DNA of 64,000 nucleotides from Neopestalotiopsis rosae (Eukaryota; Ascomycota; Sordariomycetes; Amphisphaeriales; Sporocadaceae). This document shows positions 23,018-34,769 of this stretch, piece by piece. The notes under the pieces are model-generated. The model was not told the DNA's origin. It saw nothing but the letters and a program-made list of their open reading frames with translations, and did not search any database. Every line of letters begins with the position of its first letter. Within the stretch, counting starts at the first letter, position 1. The stretch spans positions 4,464,001-4,528,000 of the forward strand of contig JALGAS010000005.1 in the NCBI GenBank assembly GCA_023078685.1. Direction: 5' to 3'. Made by a program: the position numbers and the translations under genes.

Positions 23018-24338
23018 ATGGTGCAGATCAAATCCAAATCAGACTACGTGATTACCGACAACTTCAAGCCGGGACCAAAGAATGGACATCTCTCGGTAAA
23101 GGACCCCGAGTTTGTAGAGGTCGAAGCCACCACCGTCGAGGCCCTGGCGCCGCTCTGGGCCGCCGAGGTGCCCCTGGACAAGTTCAAGGAGAGCTGGCTA
23201 CTCGCGCCGCCCGCCCTGCCCGAGGGCTGTCCCGAGCCGGGAAGGGATGTCTTTATATCCAAGATGAAGGTACCCGTGCGGGACGGCACCCAGATCGAGA
23301 TTCAAATCTACCGGCCGCCCGAGCCACGGACTGATGCTGCGCTGGTATTTCGGATGCACGGCGGTGGCTGGACCGTGGGCAGCCATGAGATTGAGGAGGC
23401 CGAGAACCGATACTTGGGCGCGCTGCCCAACGCCGTGGTTGTAAGCGTTGATTATAGGATGTCAGTTCAAAGGCTTGTAACCTGAAACCTTTTGTTTTTG
23501 GTGTTGACAATCTTTGTAGGGCGCCCAAATTTCCCTATCCATATCCTATCGAAGACTCGTGGGACGTTCTTAAATGGGTAAGAGATGCCGATCCATCCAG
23601 TCATCAAAGATATGGCTAATGATCGTGGTAGTGCAAAGCGCATGCCAAGTATCTAGGAGTCAATCCCGAGAAGATAGTCTTGGTCGGGAATAGTGGAGGT
23701 GGAAACATGGTAATACACATTTCTCTCACTTGTCGTTCTGAGGTTCGAACTAATACAACAGCGAAACAGGCTGCATGCTTGGCAATCAAGGCCAGAGACG
23801 AGGGACTCACTGGCATCGTAGCACAAAGCCTAGTGTTCCCGGTGACATGCCACCCCAAGTTCTTCTCCGAGGTCCCAAACAAGGAAAAATATGAGCTCTT
23901 GAGCTGGAGTCAGAATCGTGAGGCCGCAATCCTCGACAGTTATAGAATGGAGTTCTTCTGGGATCTGTACGTGGGTACTGACCCCAAGCCCGACCCTGGA
24001 CACTCGCCTCTTCTCCACCAGCTGAAGGACCTCAAGGGCCTACCGCCTGCATGTAAGTTGAGCGCCGAACTCGAGCGACTTCCGAAATGATCAGGCTGAC
24101 GCTTTTCGAAGGTGTACACGTCGGAGGCGTAGACCCGTTGAGAGACGAGGGCATTGCGTACGCAGAGGCGCTCAAAGCTGCAGGAAACGATGTGCAATTG
24201 GCTACGTATCCAGGCCTGCCGCATTGTTTCTACATGTTTGTCGAGTTCAAGCAGACAAAGGACTATTTCGAGCGCGTGATTGGATTTGTAAAGAAGCACG
24301 CAGATTCAGGATCAGCGCAGGCCAAGAGTATGTTATAA
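23018..24338 (+). CDS. Alpha/beta hydrolase fold-3 esterase/lipase (HSL family)
   Basis: Five exons (23018-23460, 23520-23577, 23632-23709, 23770-24052, 24112-24338; introns of 54-60 nt) join in frame to 362 residues. I chose ATG at 23018 (MVQIKSKSDYVITDNFKPGP) over an in-frame ATG 72 bp upstream (22946) because the family usually starts close to this point. Key elements: oxyanion-hole HGGGW after FRM, nucleophile elbow GNSGGG (usual form GDSAGG), acid Asp in GGVDPLRDEG, and His in GLPHCF. No signal peptide, so probably cytosolic. The enzyme should cleave short-chain esters or lactones. It stands 553 bp before a P450 on the same strand and may share its pathway. The last splice (24053-24111) restores the conserved Asp motif and is well supported. 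Confidence 0.85.
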
Positions 24339-24891
24339 CTTATGAGAAATGGCCACGGGGTATTGTTTGACAAGGTGAGGCTAATTTCCCGATGCCAGGT
24401 CATATCTAGCGACCTAGCTGACAATGTACCCCTTGTTTGAGTATTTGCAAGTTTGGACGAATAGAAGAAGAGCCATTTACTACTGTCCAGGACAGAAGAC
24501 AGCGAGCTCAAACAATATTGAAAGTTTCCCCTCTTTAAAATGCACTTTTCTATCCACTGCAGGAAAGTCCAGGGTTGTGACTGGGCTGGTGGGTTGTGCT
24601 GTCATATCATGCTGCATACGAGATAGTACTTGGTATATTATTCCACAGTATGCATGTTCGTGCCCATGGCTCATTCAGGCAAGGCCTCCGCTGTCTTCAA
24701 GGAAGGTATACGTGAACCCACAAACATTTAAATATCCACCAGAGCCTCATTCCATCGGATAAGAATGATATTTCCGCCGGATGTTTAACTTCTCTGCTGG
24801 ACTTCACTCTTGTTTCTCGCCCGATACTCACCTCCAGAACTATTATACCACGGGCGCAAGACTCAATTGGACTCCTTCACGGAAGCCCGAC
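24339..24891. promoter_or_regulatory. Intergenic between esterase and P450
   Basis: This holds the 3' end of the esterase gene and the promoter of the P450. AT-rich runs (ACATTTAAATATCC near 24725) lie about 160 bp before the chosen start. No separate ORF. Confidence 0.45.
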
Positions 24892-26974
24892 ATGGCGACT
24901 GATACATCGCCCATGGATGTGTTGAGAGTGCATGCGGAGACGTGTGTATCGGCACTGCGCGACTATCTTGACAGCATAAAAGACGACAAGGCTTCTATCG
25001 CACTACACGTAGCAATATTATTTGTTACGAGCATCTTCTTGGTATTCTTGCGCCGCCGGTATTTCTCACCGGTCAGCCATATCCCTGGACCATTCCTAGC
25101 CTCCATCTCGCGGTTATGGCACCTGAAGCAGATTTACGGCGGCAAGCAGAATCTGAGGCTGCTTGAACAACACGAAAAATATGGTATGTTCAGCTTCCGA
25201 GATGTTCTTCTCTCCTCTTGAACAGAAGCCTGTAGGCTGTTGCTAATTCCCAGATCGCAGGACCTTTTGTGCGCATGGCACCCAACGAAATCAGCATCAC
25301 CCACCCAGACGGCGTGAAAAAACTTCTCCTTGCCACGCTTCCAAAGGTGAATCAAGACTTTCTTGGCGATTTTCAGTGTCCATACTATTGCAATCTGGCC
25401 ATATCCCCATTGTCTTCTCCCGCTCACGAAATACCCTAGGGTGATTGGTATCGTATTGTTTGCTTCCCAGATTACCGATTTACAACCCCATTCTCCATGG
25501 TCGATCCCAAGGAAAAGAACGAATGCTCCAAGTATCTCACCACGGGCTATCTGCAACACAATATTGTCAAGTCGGAACCTGCTTTGGATGTGGACATTGC
25601 CAAGTTGTTTGGCTGGATGGACAAGTTTGCCGACGAGAAGAAGCAGATGGATCTAGACAAGTTCTTCACCTATGTCGCCTTTGACATCACCGGCGAGGTC
25701 GTGTTTTCCAAGCCTTTTGGTATGCCAGCAAAATAACATCAATCGGCGTAGAAGAATACAGATCTGACCACTTCCTAGGTTTTATGGACAAGGGCGAAGA
25801 CGTCCGCGGCTCCATCGCCATGAACTCGCCCATGGAGGTTTACATTGCCTTTGCTGGATACTTCCAGTGGCTGCACTCCTTGTTCGCCAACCCCTTCACC
25901 ACGTGGCTCGCCATCCTGCCCATGGGCCATTTGTTCGATACGACCATGACGGCTTTGAGCGAGCGTCAGAAGAACCCAGATGCCAGTCATGACCTTGCAG
26001 CACATTGGTTAGTAAATCCGCCCCCTTCAGAGAGAAAAATTTGATAGATTATTAACACGACAATAGGTTCATGGGCCTTGAGAAATCAAAACAAGACAAG
26101 TCGAAATACTTCAACTTGAGATGTCTCCAGGCATTCGCCACGGCAAATGTGGGAGCAGGATCCGACACCGTATCCGCAGGTCTCCAGAGTTTCGTGTAAG
26201 TAGACTTGGTCTGATCTGTGTTGGCAATGGATACGACCAGAAACCATAACAGGAAGCATCTCGCTAATTTGGGAACAAAACAGTTATCACCTTCTCCGAC
26301 ATCCCGACGGTTGGCAAAAGATCGTAGCCGAGATTGACGCCGCCCGCAAACAGGGCCGCTGCGAAGGTCCCGTCATTTCCAACGCTGATGCGGTCCAGCT
26401 TCCATACCTGCAGGCCGCTCTCAAGGAGTCTTTGCGCATGTTTGCACCAGTGTCTAGTATGTTCCAATCATCAATGTGCCATCGGATCTTGGTTAACCAT
26501 TCATGTCCCAGTGGGTTTGCCGCGTGTCGCGCCAAAGGGCGGTATCCAGATTGGCGATCAACACTTCCCCGAAGGCGTCACGCTCACCGTAAGTCCCGCC
26601 GTGACGCACCTGTCCAAGAGCCTCTGGGGTCCCGACGCGCAAGAATTCCGTCCGGAGCGTTGGTTTGAGCCCGACGCCGCGACCAAGGAAAGATACTTCA
26701 TACCGGTAAGCAGACTCTTTCCGAAGTCCCCGAGACCCGAATAATCCGTGACTAGAGGTCTCCGCTAATGATTCAATTACTCCTTGTACAGTGGGGAGTT
26801 GGTTATGCCTCGTGCCCAGGACAGCACATTGCCAAGATACAGCTCTCAAAGATTGCTGCTACTATTGTGCGCGACTACGAGATTCGGCAAGTGGATCCTA
26901 GTCAGGAGTGGTCCTATAGTGCATACTTTACAGCGGTACCGCATGATTGGCCCGTGTTTGTATCGAAGCGGTAG
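24892..26974 (+). CDS. Cytochrome P450, pisatin-demethylase-like class
   Basis: Eight exons (24892-25183, 25261-25346, 25440-25719, 25779-26007, 26067-26195, 26284-26456, 26512-26705, 26792-26974) give 521 residues. ATG at 24892 precedes a single membrane anchor (IALHVAILFVTSIFLVF, about residues 42-58); an in-frame ATG at 24781 would add 37 residues without improving the anchor. Signatures: proline hinge ISHIPGPF-type, I-helix GAGSDT, K-helix ESLR, PERW, and heme loop WGVGYASCPG with the ligand Cys. The loop begins with Trp where most P450s have Phe. An ER-bound monooxygenase; the substrate cannot be read. The middle region (SMVDPKEKNE, then ITGEVVFSKPFGF) recalls the fungal pisatin-demethylase-like group. 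It follows the esterase and converges with the amidase. Confidence 0.88.
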
Positions 26975-27094
26975 GGACTGAAACATGATTTCCGCCCATT
27001 GGTAATAGCTGGTACTTGATATAAGTGAGAGAAGAGTTAAATGACAGTATCAGATCTCAGAAGCACTTTGCGAGACCCCCCTTCTTTTGTTATA

Positions 27095-28840
27095 TCAAGA
27101 CTGGGACTTTCCATTGAGCACACTGTCGATGAGCTCTGCATCTTTCAACAACTGAGCATCCCCAAGACGAGGGCCAACGATCTGTAGAGCCACCGGGGCC
27201 CCCTTGAAAAGCTCGGGATCATCTAGAAACGATTTAGTAGGAGGACTTCTTCTTAATGGCTGAAAAACGTACACATTGCCTGGTTCTTGGCGTCCGCCTC
27301 ATGCAAGGGCTTGAAATCTTTATCAAGAGGGTCTTTCTCCGGGTCGGCGTGAGAAAACGGTACGATCACCGCTGGATACTATTTCCAATACATTAGCAGA
27401 TCTCTTTGGGAGATACGCAAAGAGTGAACTACTCACATCGACTGCGTTCCAAGCAACCGTGTAGATATCACTGGTCCAGTCGCCAGGTCTCACGGCAGTG
27501 TGCGGACCAGCCGGCGCCAGGACGACATCACAACCCACCCTCTGCCATTCGTCGAGCATTTGTTTCTGGATCTCGCCCTTTTTAGTGTTCCACTGCCAGG
27601 CCTCCTCTTGGCTCTTTCGCGGAATATCCCAGAAGCCAATATTGAGCACCGAGCTCACTGGCGGCTCGCCTGTCTTGGCCAGCTCCTTTTTCTGATAGGA
27701 CAGGGCGTCCAGAGTGAATAGCTGTTCCGTAATCTTTCGTATTTCGAGAAAGTCCGGCGGTGTAAAGTCGCGCACCTCAAAGCCAGCGTCTTTGAGCTTG
27801 CCCACGGCCTCCGTGATCCCGCGGCGTATGGGCGGGTGAGGCGTTAGGCCCGACCGATGGATGACGCCGACGACGGGCTTACGGGAGGACGTTGGAATCT
27901 CCATGATGTTGGGGATCACGGCCGGATCGAAACGCCACGGCTGCGCCTGTCTCGCCACCTGGGCAATGAGCGACAGATCGCGCACCGAGTGACCGAGGGG
28001 GCCCGTCACGGCCGGGATGCCCGTGTTGCTCCCTGCCCACCCAGAGTAGGAATATCCAATCATGGGAATGATACCGAAACTCGGTTTATAGCCGTAGACG
28101 CCGTTAGCGGCTGCGGGTATCCTGATGGAACCGCCCACGTCGGTACCAATGCCCACGGCGCTGCCGCGGAATGCCTGCGTGGCGCCCTCGCCGCCGCTGC
28201 TGCCCCCCGAAGTCAGATTGCTGTTGACCGGGTTTCTGGTGCGGCCAAAGACATTGTTATCGGCTTCAGCGACAAGCATCGTCTGCGGCACGTTTGTCTT
28301 TGAAATCACTATGGCCCCGGCCGCTTGCAATACCTCAGCCAGTGGCGATGTCGTAGTAGCCGGCTGGCCGACGCGCGACAAGTAGCCGTTGGTCGAGTCG
28401 TAGCCCTTGAAGTGAAAGCACTCTTTGAAGGTCATCGGAATACCGTGTAGTGGCCCTACGACTTTGCCAGTGGACTGAAACGTCTCGTCGAGCTTCTTGG
28501 CCTGCTCGAGTGCGTCTGCAAACATGATCTCGGTGAGGAAATTGCACACTTGGTGGCCTATTGCTGCTCTCTTGCAAAATGCTGTGGTGACTTCTACGGC
28601 CGAGTACTTCCCTGCGGCGATCGCGGCGCTCAAAGAGGCGACATCATATTCTTCGCCGGTGATTTCGAGCTCCTTGTCTGAAAGGAGTCCACAAGTGCGA
28701 GCGACAGATCTCAGATCGCGAGTTTCCTCGGATGGGAGTTGGTCAGATTTGAGCTTCCATTCTGATGGGATTCGTGAGTCTCGTTCCGCTTTCTTGGACG
28801 CCGCCAGGTCTTGCCACGATGTCACTGGTTGTGAAGACAT
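27095..28840 (-). CDS. Amidase (amidase-signature family, acetamidase-like)
   Basis: Three exons (28840-27437, 27378-27273, 27222-27095; introns 58 and 50 nt) give 545 residues. ATG at 28840 (MSSQPVTSWQDLAASKKAER) is the first true ATG. The Ser-cisSer-Lys triad is intact: Lys near residue 139 in GIPMTFKECFHFKG, the cis-Ser near 215 in TSGGSSGGEG, and the nucleophile Ser near 238 in GIGTDVGGSIRIPAA. The C-terminal part, completed only by the two introns, carries YPAVIVPFSHADPEKD and FKGAPVALQIVGPRLGDAQL, which are standard for AmdS-type amidases. It hydrolyses amides to acid plus ammonia in the cytosol. The stop lies 121 bp from that of the P450, convergent. GATA sites near 29270 suggest nitrogen control (inference). 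Confidence 0.92.
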
Positions 28841-31265
28841 GTTGATAGTGATCACTACTGAAGGTCAAGGTTTATCAACAAGTTTAGGATGTCAAAAACA
28901 ATGAATAAAGAAACATGGGCAGCCCGGCTTCAATATCTCGAGGTACCCGAGGTGATTATGCCGGTTAAGACTGCTCCGCACCGAGATGATCGGAGTTATT
29001 TGTGTCTCCACCATTGACGCTGCGTGATTGCTGCAGTTCTTACTTGCTGTCCTCCCCTCCATAACCGTACTATAAGCGGGCTGCGATGCGGAGGTGGCGA
29101 GAACTGGCAGTCTGAATTGTTGATGTTATGAGAGTCAATAAATTCTCGTCATTGAAATTGGATTACATCTATTCGAGATGAGCTCAACGTCTACAAAACC
29201 ACCCCAAATTTGACTATAACCAATACACTTCTCGCCATGTTGATCTGCTTGCGAGTAGCATGATTGCACTTATCTTATCAGATCTTATCTATCGGATCTA
29301 CTATGTATTTACTGCTTGCTTGTCTCCAGATCAGCATGGAGTGACGGGCGGGGTATTCCCTTGTCTGTACTGCACCACTGCGAGGACATGGGTTTCGTAG
29401 CTGTTATTGTACGAACTGGTACAGTCATAGAATGCTGGTCCACCCTCATACAAGTTAGGGAAACACACGCTGAAGCAGCATCTCGAAATGGGCACCGGGC
29501 CTATATCGATGGTTATAAGTTGAAAGCATTGGAGAAAATGATGTTTGCCCTATAGGTGAAGACAGAAATGTCGGTCCAAGATAAATATAGTATCTGCCCC
29601 AGCGAATGACAGGAACGCTTTGTATTTTCATATTCTGAACCAGAACATTATAAGTTGCGCAGCCTTGGTGGTTGTGCAAGTAGCAACTAAACCAAAGCTT
29701 ACCTGTGGTTTGAATTTGAGCGTGCTCTAGCTTTGTACAGAGTGAAAGTGTGCTGCTCGAGTCAAATGAGAGGCGACAACGTGACCTCCGTAAGCTATTT
29801 TAGTTGTTGTCTCCTCTCAACACCGCTGGCCATGAGTGTGAAATGTGACTGGATGGTACCATTCACGTGCCTGCTCCTCAGGACAATCAGGCCGACACAT
29901 GAAGAGCATTATTCCAACCTGTCGCTGCTCTGAAGATAAGCCCGGGGACTATAACCTAGAGCAGATATGAACAGGGATGTCCTCTAATTTGTACCTGCTG
30001 TCAAATGTTTGCCGAACGCTACCTGTAGTAACCGAAACATTATGGCCACCCGTTAATGTTCACCACGCGGCGACTGTTTCAATATCAAGGCAACGGGACA
30101 TGATGGACACATTCACCTGTATTATCAGCCTAATGATTCATTTCTTGACTCAAGTAGTTCCGAGTATTGCAGTTGGGGATGACGTGCAAGAGGTATTGAA
30201 CGATTGTTGTGTACTGGTCATGATGAAACTAAGATTACTTTAGTTATTGCCAGGCCTTATTGTAGGGAGCAGTGCGGGGCATGGGGACCTCTAAAGGTAG
30301 CAGTGGACGGACCTCGTGGGGGAGGGAAATCAATCATTCTCACTCTCACTTCTTCGCTCCCTATTAGAGGTTGGCCCTCCTTTGCCCAGGTTAGGTCAGG
30401 TCCTGATGAGCTTCCTATCCAATCACCTGCGATAGAACCGTCGCACCGCGTCTTTCCCCTGGGATTCTTGACTTTCGCCTTCCGGTTACCGATTAGCACG
30501 GCAGCTCTGGGAAGGGGGATGAACCGCCCACGCACCACTGCGAGTGGCTCTGATTGATTGTCCCTTTCTCTCTATTTTGCCTCCAATGTCCATTCATGCG
30601 CTCCAGGGAACTTGGCCTGGGCGCTATGCCCCCCTTCCAAATCCGGTGTCTCAACCCTGTTTCTACAGCCCCAAAAGCAGAATCCCCCAGGGCCCAAGGT
30701 CCCTAGGTGTAATTAGACCCTGCTCAGAGTGGTCCAGCAAATGTCCATCCTCCTAAGAAGAGGGTATCACACTTGCACGGTCATTCGACCTGACTGGCAG
30801 ACTTGCGCATGCAGGTTCAGCGACCAGCGGATCTCATTGCAACGTTCTGCTCAATGAAACCTGACACACACGCTCACACATACTCTACACACCAGGCTGA
30901 ATGCCCTGAATAGGAGTTTTTGGAGGCCTGTATAAGTGGCGATCGGCGCGGGTCGTCACTTGTATAAGTAATATAGTCGGAGCCCGCCCCCAATCATGTT
31001 TCCATGTGTCTGATGTCCAGCGATACCTGCGCATTCAGATATCTGCCATCACAGGCCTGGCTTTGCTCAAAATCTCGCCTTATTCATCGACAAGAGGGTT
31101 CTAATATAAGAGTAAAAAGACTTTCTCATCGCTGAGCAACCACTGTCTAGAGACAAGGTTGCAGATTGCAGCATACGAAGGTGTGGATTCTAGACGACTT
31201 GTTGTTCGCCTTTCATCATCGTCGAGCGAAATATCGCAGGCATCGGATCAACCAAGACGGACGCC
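28841..31265. other. Intergenic, 2.4 kb
   Basis: It contains the amidase promoter on the left with a GATA cluster at 29269-29293, and the promoter of the PLC-like gene on the right. Frames of 70-117 codons occur, without domains or coding character. No repeat or RNA gene is seen. Confidence 0.5.
29269..29293. promoter_or_regulatory. Cluster of GATA-factor sites upstream of amidase
   Basis: CTTATC occurs at 29269-29274, 29274-29279 and 29284-29289, with CTATC at 29289-29293. On the minus strand these read GATAAG/GATAG, the core bound by AreA/NIT2-type regulators. The cluster lies about 430 bp upstream of the amidase start. In fungi amidases are classical targets of this control; the link here is inference. 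Confidence 0.5.
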
Positions 31266-32264
31266 ATGAGACTCACAATCACGGCCAGCATTCTGGCTTT
31301 AGCGGCGGCCACTGGCGTTTGGGGTCTCGACTGTAACGGCAACGCTGCCCTCTGTGACCGCAAGTACAGCAACGTCAGCTTCATTGGTGCCCACGACTCG
31401 CCCTTTGTGGGCATTCTGCCAACGCAGAACCAGCTTCAGGACGTGACGGCGCAGCTGAACCAAGGGGTGCGCTACCTCACGGCGCAGACGCACAACAAGG
31501 ACGGCGCCATCCAGCTGTGCCATACCTCGTGCGCGCTGCTCGACGTTGGCACGTTGCAGGACTATTTGGCCGACATCAAGACATGGCTCGACGGCAATGC
31601 GAATCAGGTGGTGACGCTCTTGGTCACCAACGGAGACGCCATTGATATTGCCAAGTTTGGTGATATCTTCTCGGCTGCCGGACTCGCCTCTTATGCGTAT
31701 ACTCCTGGTGCCGATCTGGCTTTGGCGGACTGGCCAACTCTAGGCACACTGATCTCTGCCGGATCGAGACTCGTGGTTTTTATGGGTGAGTGTGACTTCG
31801 ATGATGATATTCAAGTAATCCATATCTGACATTGAATGGTAGATTACCATGCCGATACGTCCAAAGTGGGATATATCTTGGACGAGTTCAAGTACTACTT
31901 TGAAACACCATTTGATCCCACGGACTCAAGCTTTCCTCAGTGTGATATCGACAGGCCATCGGGCGCATCAGCTGATGGTCGCATGTATCTTGTCAACCAC
32001 AACCTCAACTTGGAGATTCTCCCCGATGTGCTGATCCCCAACCTGGCCGAGGCGGGCACAACGAATTCCATGTCTTCGATCCTGGCGCAATCGGACATTT
32101 GCATCAGCAAATACCAAAGAGACCCAAACGTCGTCCTCGTAAGTTGTTTTGACCAATACATTGCAAAGTCTCAAATATGATCATTTCAACTAACACAAGA
32201 CTAGCTCGACTTTACTAGCATAGGAGACGGAATTGCGGCTCAAAATGAGCTTAACGGTGTATAG
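31266..32264 (+). CDS. Secreted PLC-like phosphodiesterase (PI-PLC X-type TIM barrel)
   Basis: Three exons (31266-31785, 31843-32138, 32205-32264) give 291 residues. A signal peptide is clear (MRLTITASILALAAATGVWG, then LDCNG). The catalytic half shows FIGAHDSPF (first active-site His), GVRYLTAQTHNKDGAIQLCH (second His near the end) and the barrel strand NQVVTLLVTNGD; a third-strand SRLVVFMDYHAD is formed across the first intron. Family members are found in many fungi and bacteria. The X-type barrel cleaves phosphodiester or inositol-phosphate bonds without metal or with calcium, but the real substrate of this secreted branch is unknown. No GPI signal: the protein ends NELNGV. Upstream, a promoter must lie in 30900-31260; I see no strong TATA box. 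Confidence 0.85.
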
Positions 32265-33088
32265 AGATGGGCTTAAACTTACAAGATGCATAAATTTTCA
32301 TGCCTTTGAATTTCTCCGAACATATACAATTGCCTTGAGCGAACTTGCACATTTCTTCTTTTTATGGCAGACGCATCATGTCATGGTATTGCACATATTT
32401 CCACCATTACCAGAAGTTGCAACCCAACCCATCCATGTGAGAACAAGAAATGCGGGCATCTGCCGAGAGCCGCACAATATCTAGCCAGACTGCCCTTCCT
32501 TGAGAAGCGAGAGGTTGAGACAGCCAGTCACAGTACAGTCAATTACCTAGGACAATGACCATTCCCAAGCCGAATAAGAAATTCTATAATTACAATCTCT
32601 AGCGGGTAGCCTCTAATCCGTCCGGCACCTCTACCCGCGCCAGCCTGCAGGCCACTTGCAGGGGGTTCGGCGTCTAATCTAGTATCGGATCCCAGGACAA
32701 GAACCAATCAGACGGCACGCATACCAAGACACGATTATACTGGCCAATGGCAGGCCAATGCCGATATTCGATTGCCGCTGCGTCTGGTGTGTCGCGAGAG
32801 TCAAACTCATCGACAGCGCTTGCCTCTGCCGACCTCCCGGCATGACTGTTCTTCTCTCGATCCTTGAAAAGCTGGGGTAGGGAATCATTGTGTCTGAAAT
32901 AATTGAACCTCCATTCTCTGCTTATTTGTGGTTTTGATACTGTGTGTTGGTATTCGTGCAGGTGACTTTTTCCGTTCTTCTGTTTCTTGATTGCAGTGCA
33001 ATCTTGTCCATTATACACTATAATATCAGCGACGTGGAATAGAGTGAAAGCCCTTTCGAGTAGTTGGTGAACATCTTCATTCCACATC
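32265..33088. other. Intergenic between PLC-like and DOMON genes
   Basis: 824 bp, A/T-leaning. A 174-codon frame on the minus strand (32674-33198) overlaps the next gene's start and has no coding character. Nothing else is seen. Confidence 0.5.
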
Positions 33089-34769
33089 ATGCATACTTTC
33101 AGTTTCGTTCCCCTGGTGGGACTTTTGTGTAAGTCAAACGTGACGATAATTTCCAATACCAGTCTCTTGATCACTGACCCAAGTTTCTCCAGTATCATAT
33201 CTCGCCGTGACTATACAGGCACAAAGCACGAATTCCACCACCACAAACAGCACCATCCCATCGCTATTCATCAGTCCTTCCAATGACCTGGCCTTTGCCC
33301 TCAGCGTGCCGGAGGACTCTTCGACGGACCTGTACTTTTCGTTCATGTTTCCCAAGTCCGTCACCTGGGGCGCCATCGGCCTGGGCACGTCGAAGATGGC
33401 CGGCTCCCTCATGCTGATAGCATATTCCTCCGCGTCGGGCGACAACGTGACGCTCTCGCCGCGGATCGCGTCCGGCCACTCGGAGCCCGTCTACACGTCG
33501 GACATCCGCATCGAGGCCCTCGACGGCACGGGCCTGGTCGACAACGCCCGCTACGTCTTTCTGGGCCGCTGCGCCAACTGCCGGTCGTGGGACGACGGCA
33601 AAGGCGGCTCCGTCGACGTGACCAGCAAGGCCCAGAGCTTTGCCTACGCCACGGGGCCAGACGGCGACGTTCGCTCCGACGCCCTCGACGCACCGCTCAA
33701 GATGCACCTCAACTACGGCACCTTTACCCTAGACATGGTGCACGCGACCACGTCGGCCGCGACGGCGCCGTCCATCTCCATTAACAACACCACGGACCTG
33801 GTGGCGACCACGCAGGGTCTGTCCGTGACGGACGTGAGCGATAAAGCCGCCCGCGCCCACGCCGTCATCATGGTCTTGTGCTTTATCGGCCTCTACCCGT
33901 TTGGCATCCTGGTGCTGCGGCTCGGCAACTGGGTGCGCTGGCACGCCGTCAACCAAGGTGTGGCCCTCATTGGTGTGATTATCGGATTTGGTCTGGGCGT
34001 GCACTCGAGCTACTTTTACAACCGGGTAAGCAACATATTTCTGGAAGATCCTATTTCGACGTTTGAAGACATTGGTGAATTATTGTACTAATGTTATTAT
34101 TTCCTCCAGTCCAAAGGTTTCAAGAGCGGCCACCAAATACTCGGCATTCTCCTGTTCATTTTTGTAATCGGACAATTTGTGCTTGGCTTCATGCATCATA
34201 GAATCTACAAGAAGACGCAGCAGCCGACCAAGCTCGCACCCGTACACGTATGGATGGGCAGGGTCATCATACCAGTGGGTGTAATCAATGCGTTCCTGTA
34301 AGTCCTCTCCCCAGTTTTTTTAACCCCCCTCCCCGAGAAAAAGACAAGACCTAACTGACACGATTGATTTCCTCACAGGGGTTTCCGCTTCGCCCAGAGC
34401 CCTCAGTACAACTGGGTGCTAGCAGGCCTGGTGATCTTCCTCTTCCCGGCAATGGCCCTGATCCTCTTCACCAAGCGGTGCCTCTCCAAGCGCTGGAAGC
34501 AGACCAAGGCCGAGCCCGGACAAGACGGCCAGACCGGCGGCTACAACATGGAGCCCTGGCAGCCGGGAACGCAGCAGACTACCACTACCACTACCGTCAA
34601 TGGCCCGCCGCCGCCAGGTCCATACGGCCTGAGCCAGCATGGCGCGCCTGCTGGATTGCAACAGCAGCAGCAGCAGCCGGATATGCGGTCATTCGCAAAC
34701 TATGGCTACCAGAGTAGTAGTACTTACAAGAGGCCAGAGTTGGGATCGCAGCAAGAGGCCCGGGAGTAG
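33089..34769 (+). CDS. DOMON - cytochrome b561 membrane protein
   Basis: Four exons (33089-33128, 33193-34025, 34110-34297, 34379-34769; introns 64, 84 and 81 nt) give 483 residues. The signal peptide is split by the first intron (MHTFSFVPLVGLL...). Next is a DOMON/CDH-cytochrome-like domain (LYFSFMFPKSVTWGAIGLGT; Met and His candidates for heme binding), then five to six membrane helices of b561 type with His in AARAHAVIMV, WHAVNQG, KSGHQILG and APVHVWMGR, the usual heme-ligand spacing. A Pro/Gly/Gln-rich cytosolic tail holds a six-residue Gln run. Such proteins move electrons across membranes and are proposed to reduce iron or partner oxidases at the cell surface. Very high third-position G+C in exon 2. 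Confidence 0.87.

Noticed and set aside
32674..33198. 174-codon frame on the minus strand before the DOMON gene
   Set aside because: Overlaps the start of the well-supported DOMON-b561 gene, and the product resembles no protein.
33264..33707. Long antisense frames across DOMON exon 2
   Set aside because: Explained by the very high third-position G+C of the sense gene, which removes stop codons on the other strand.
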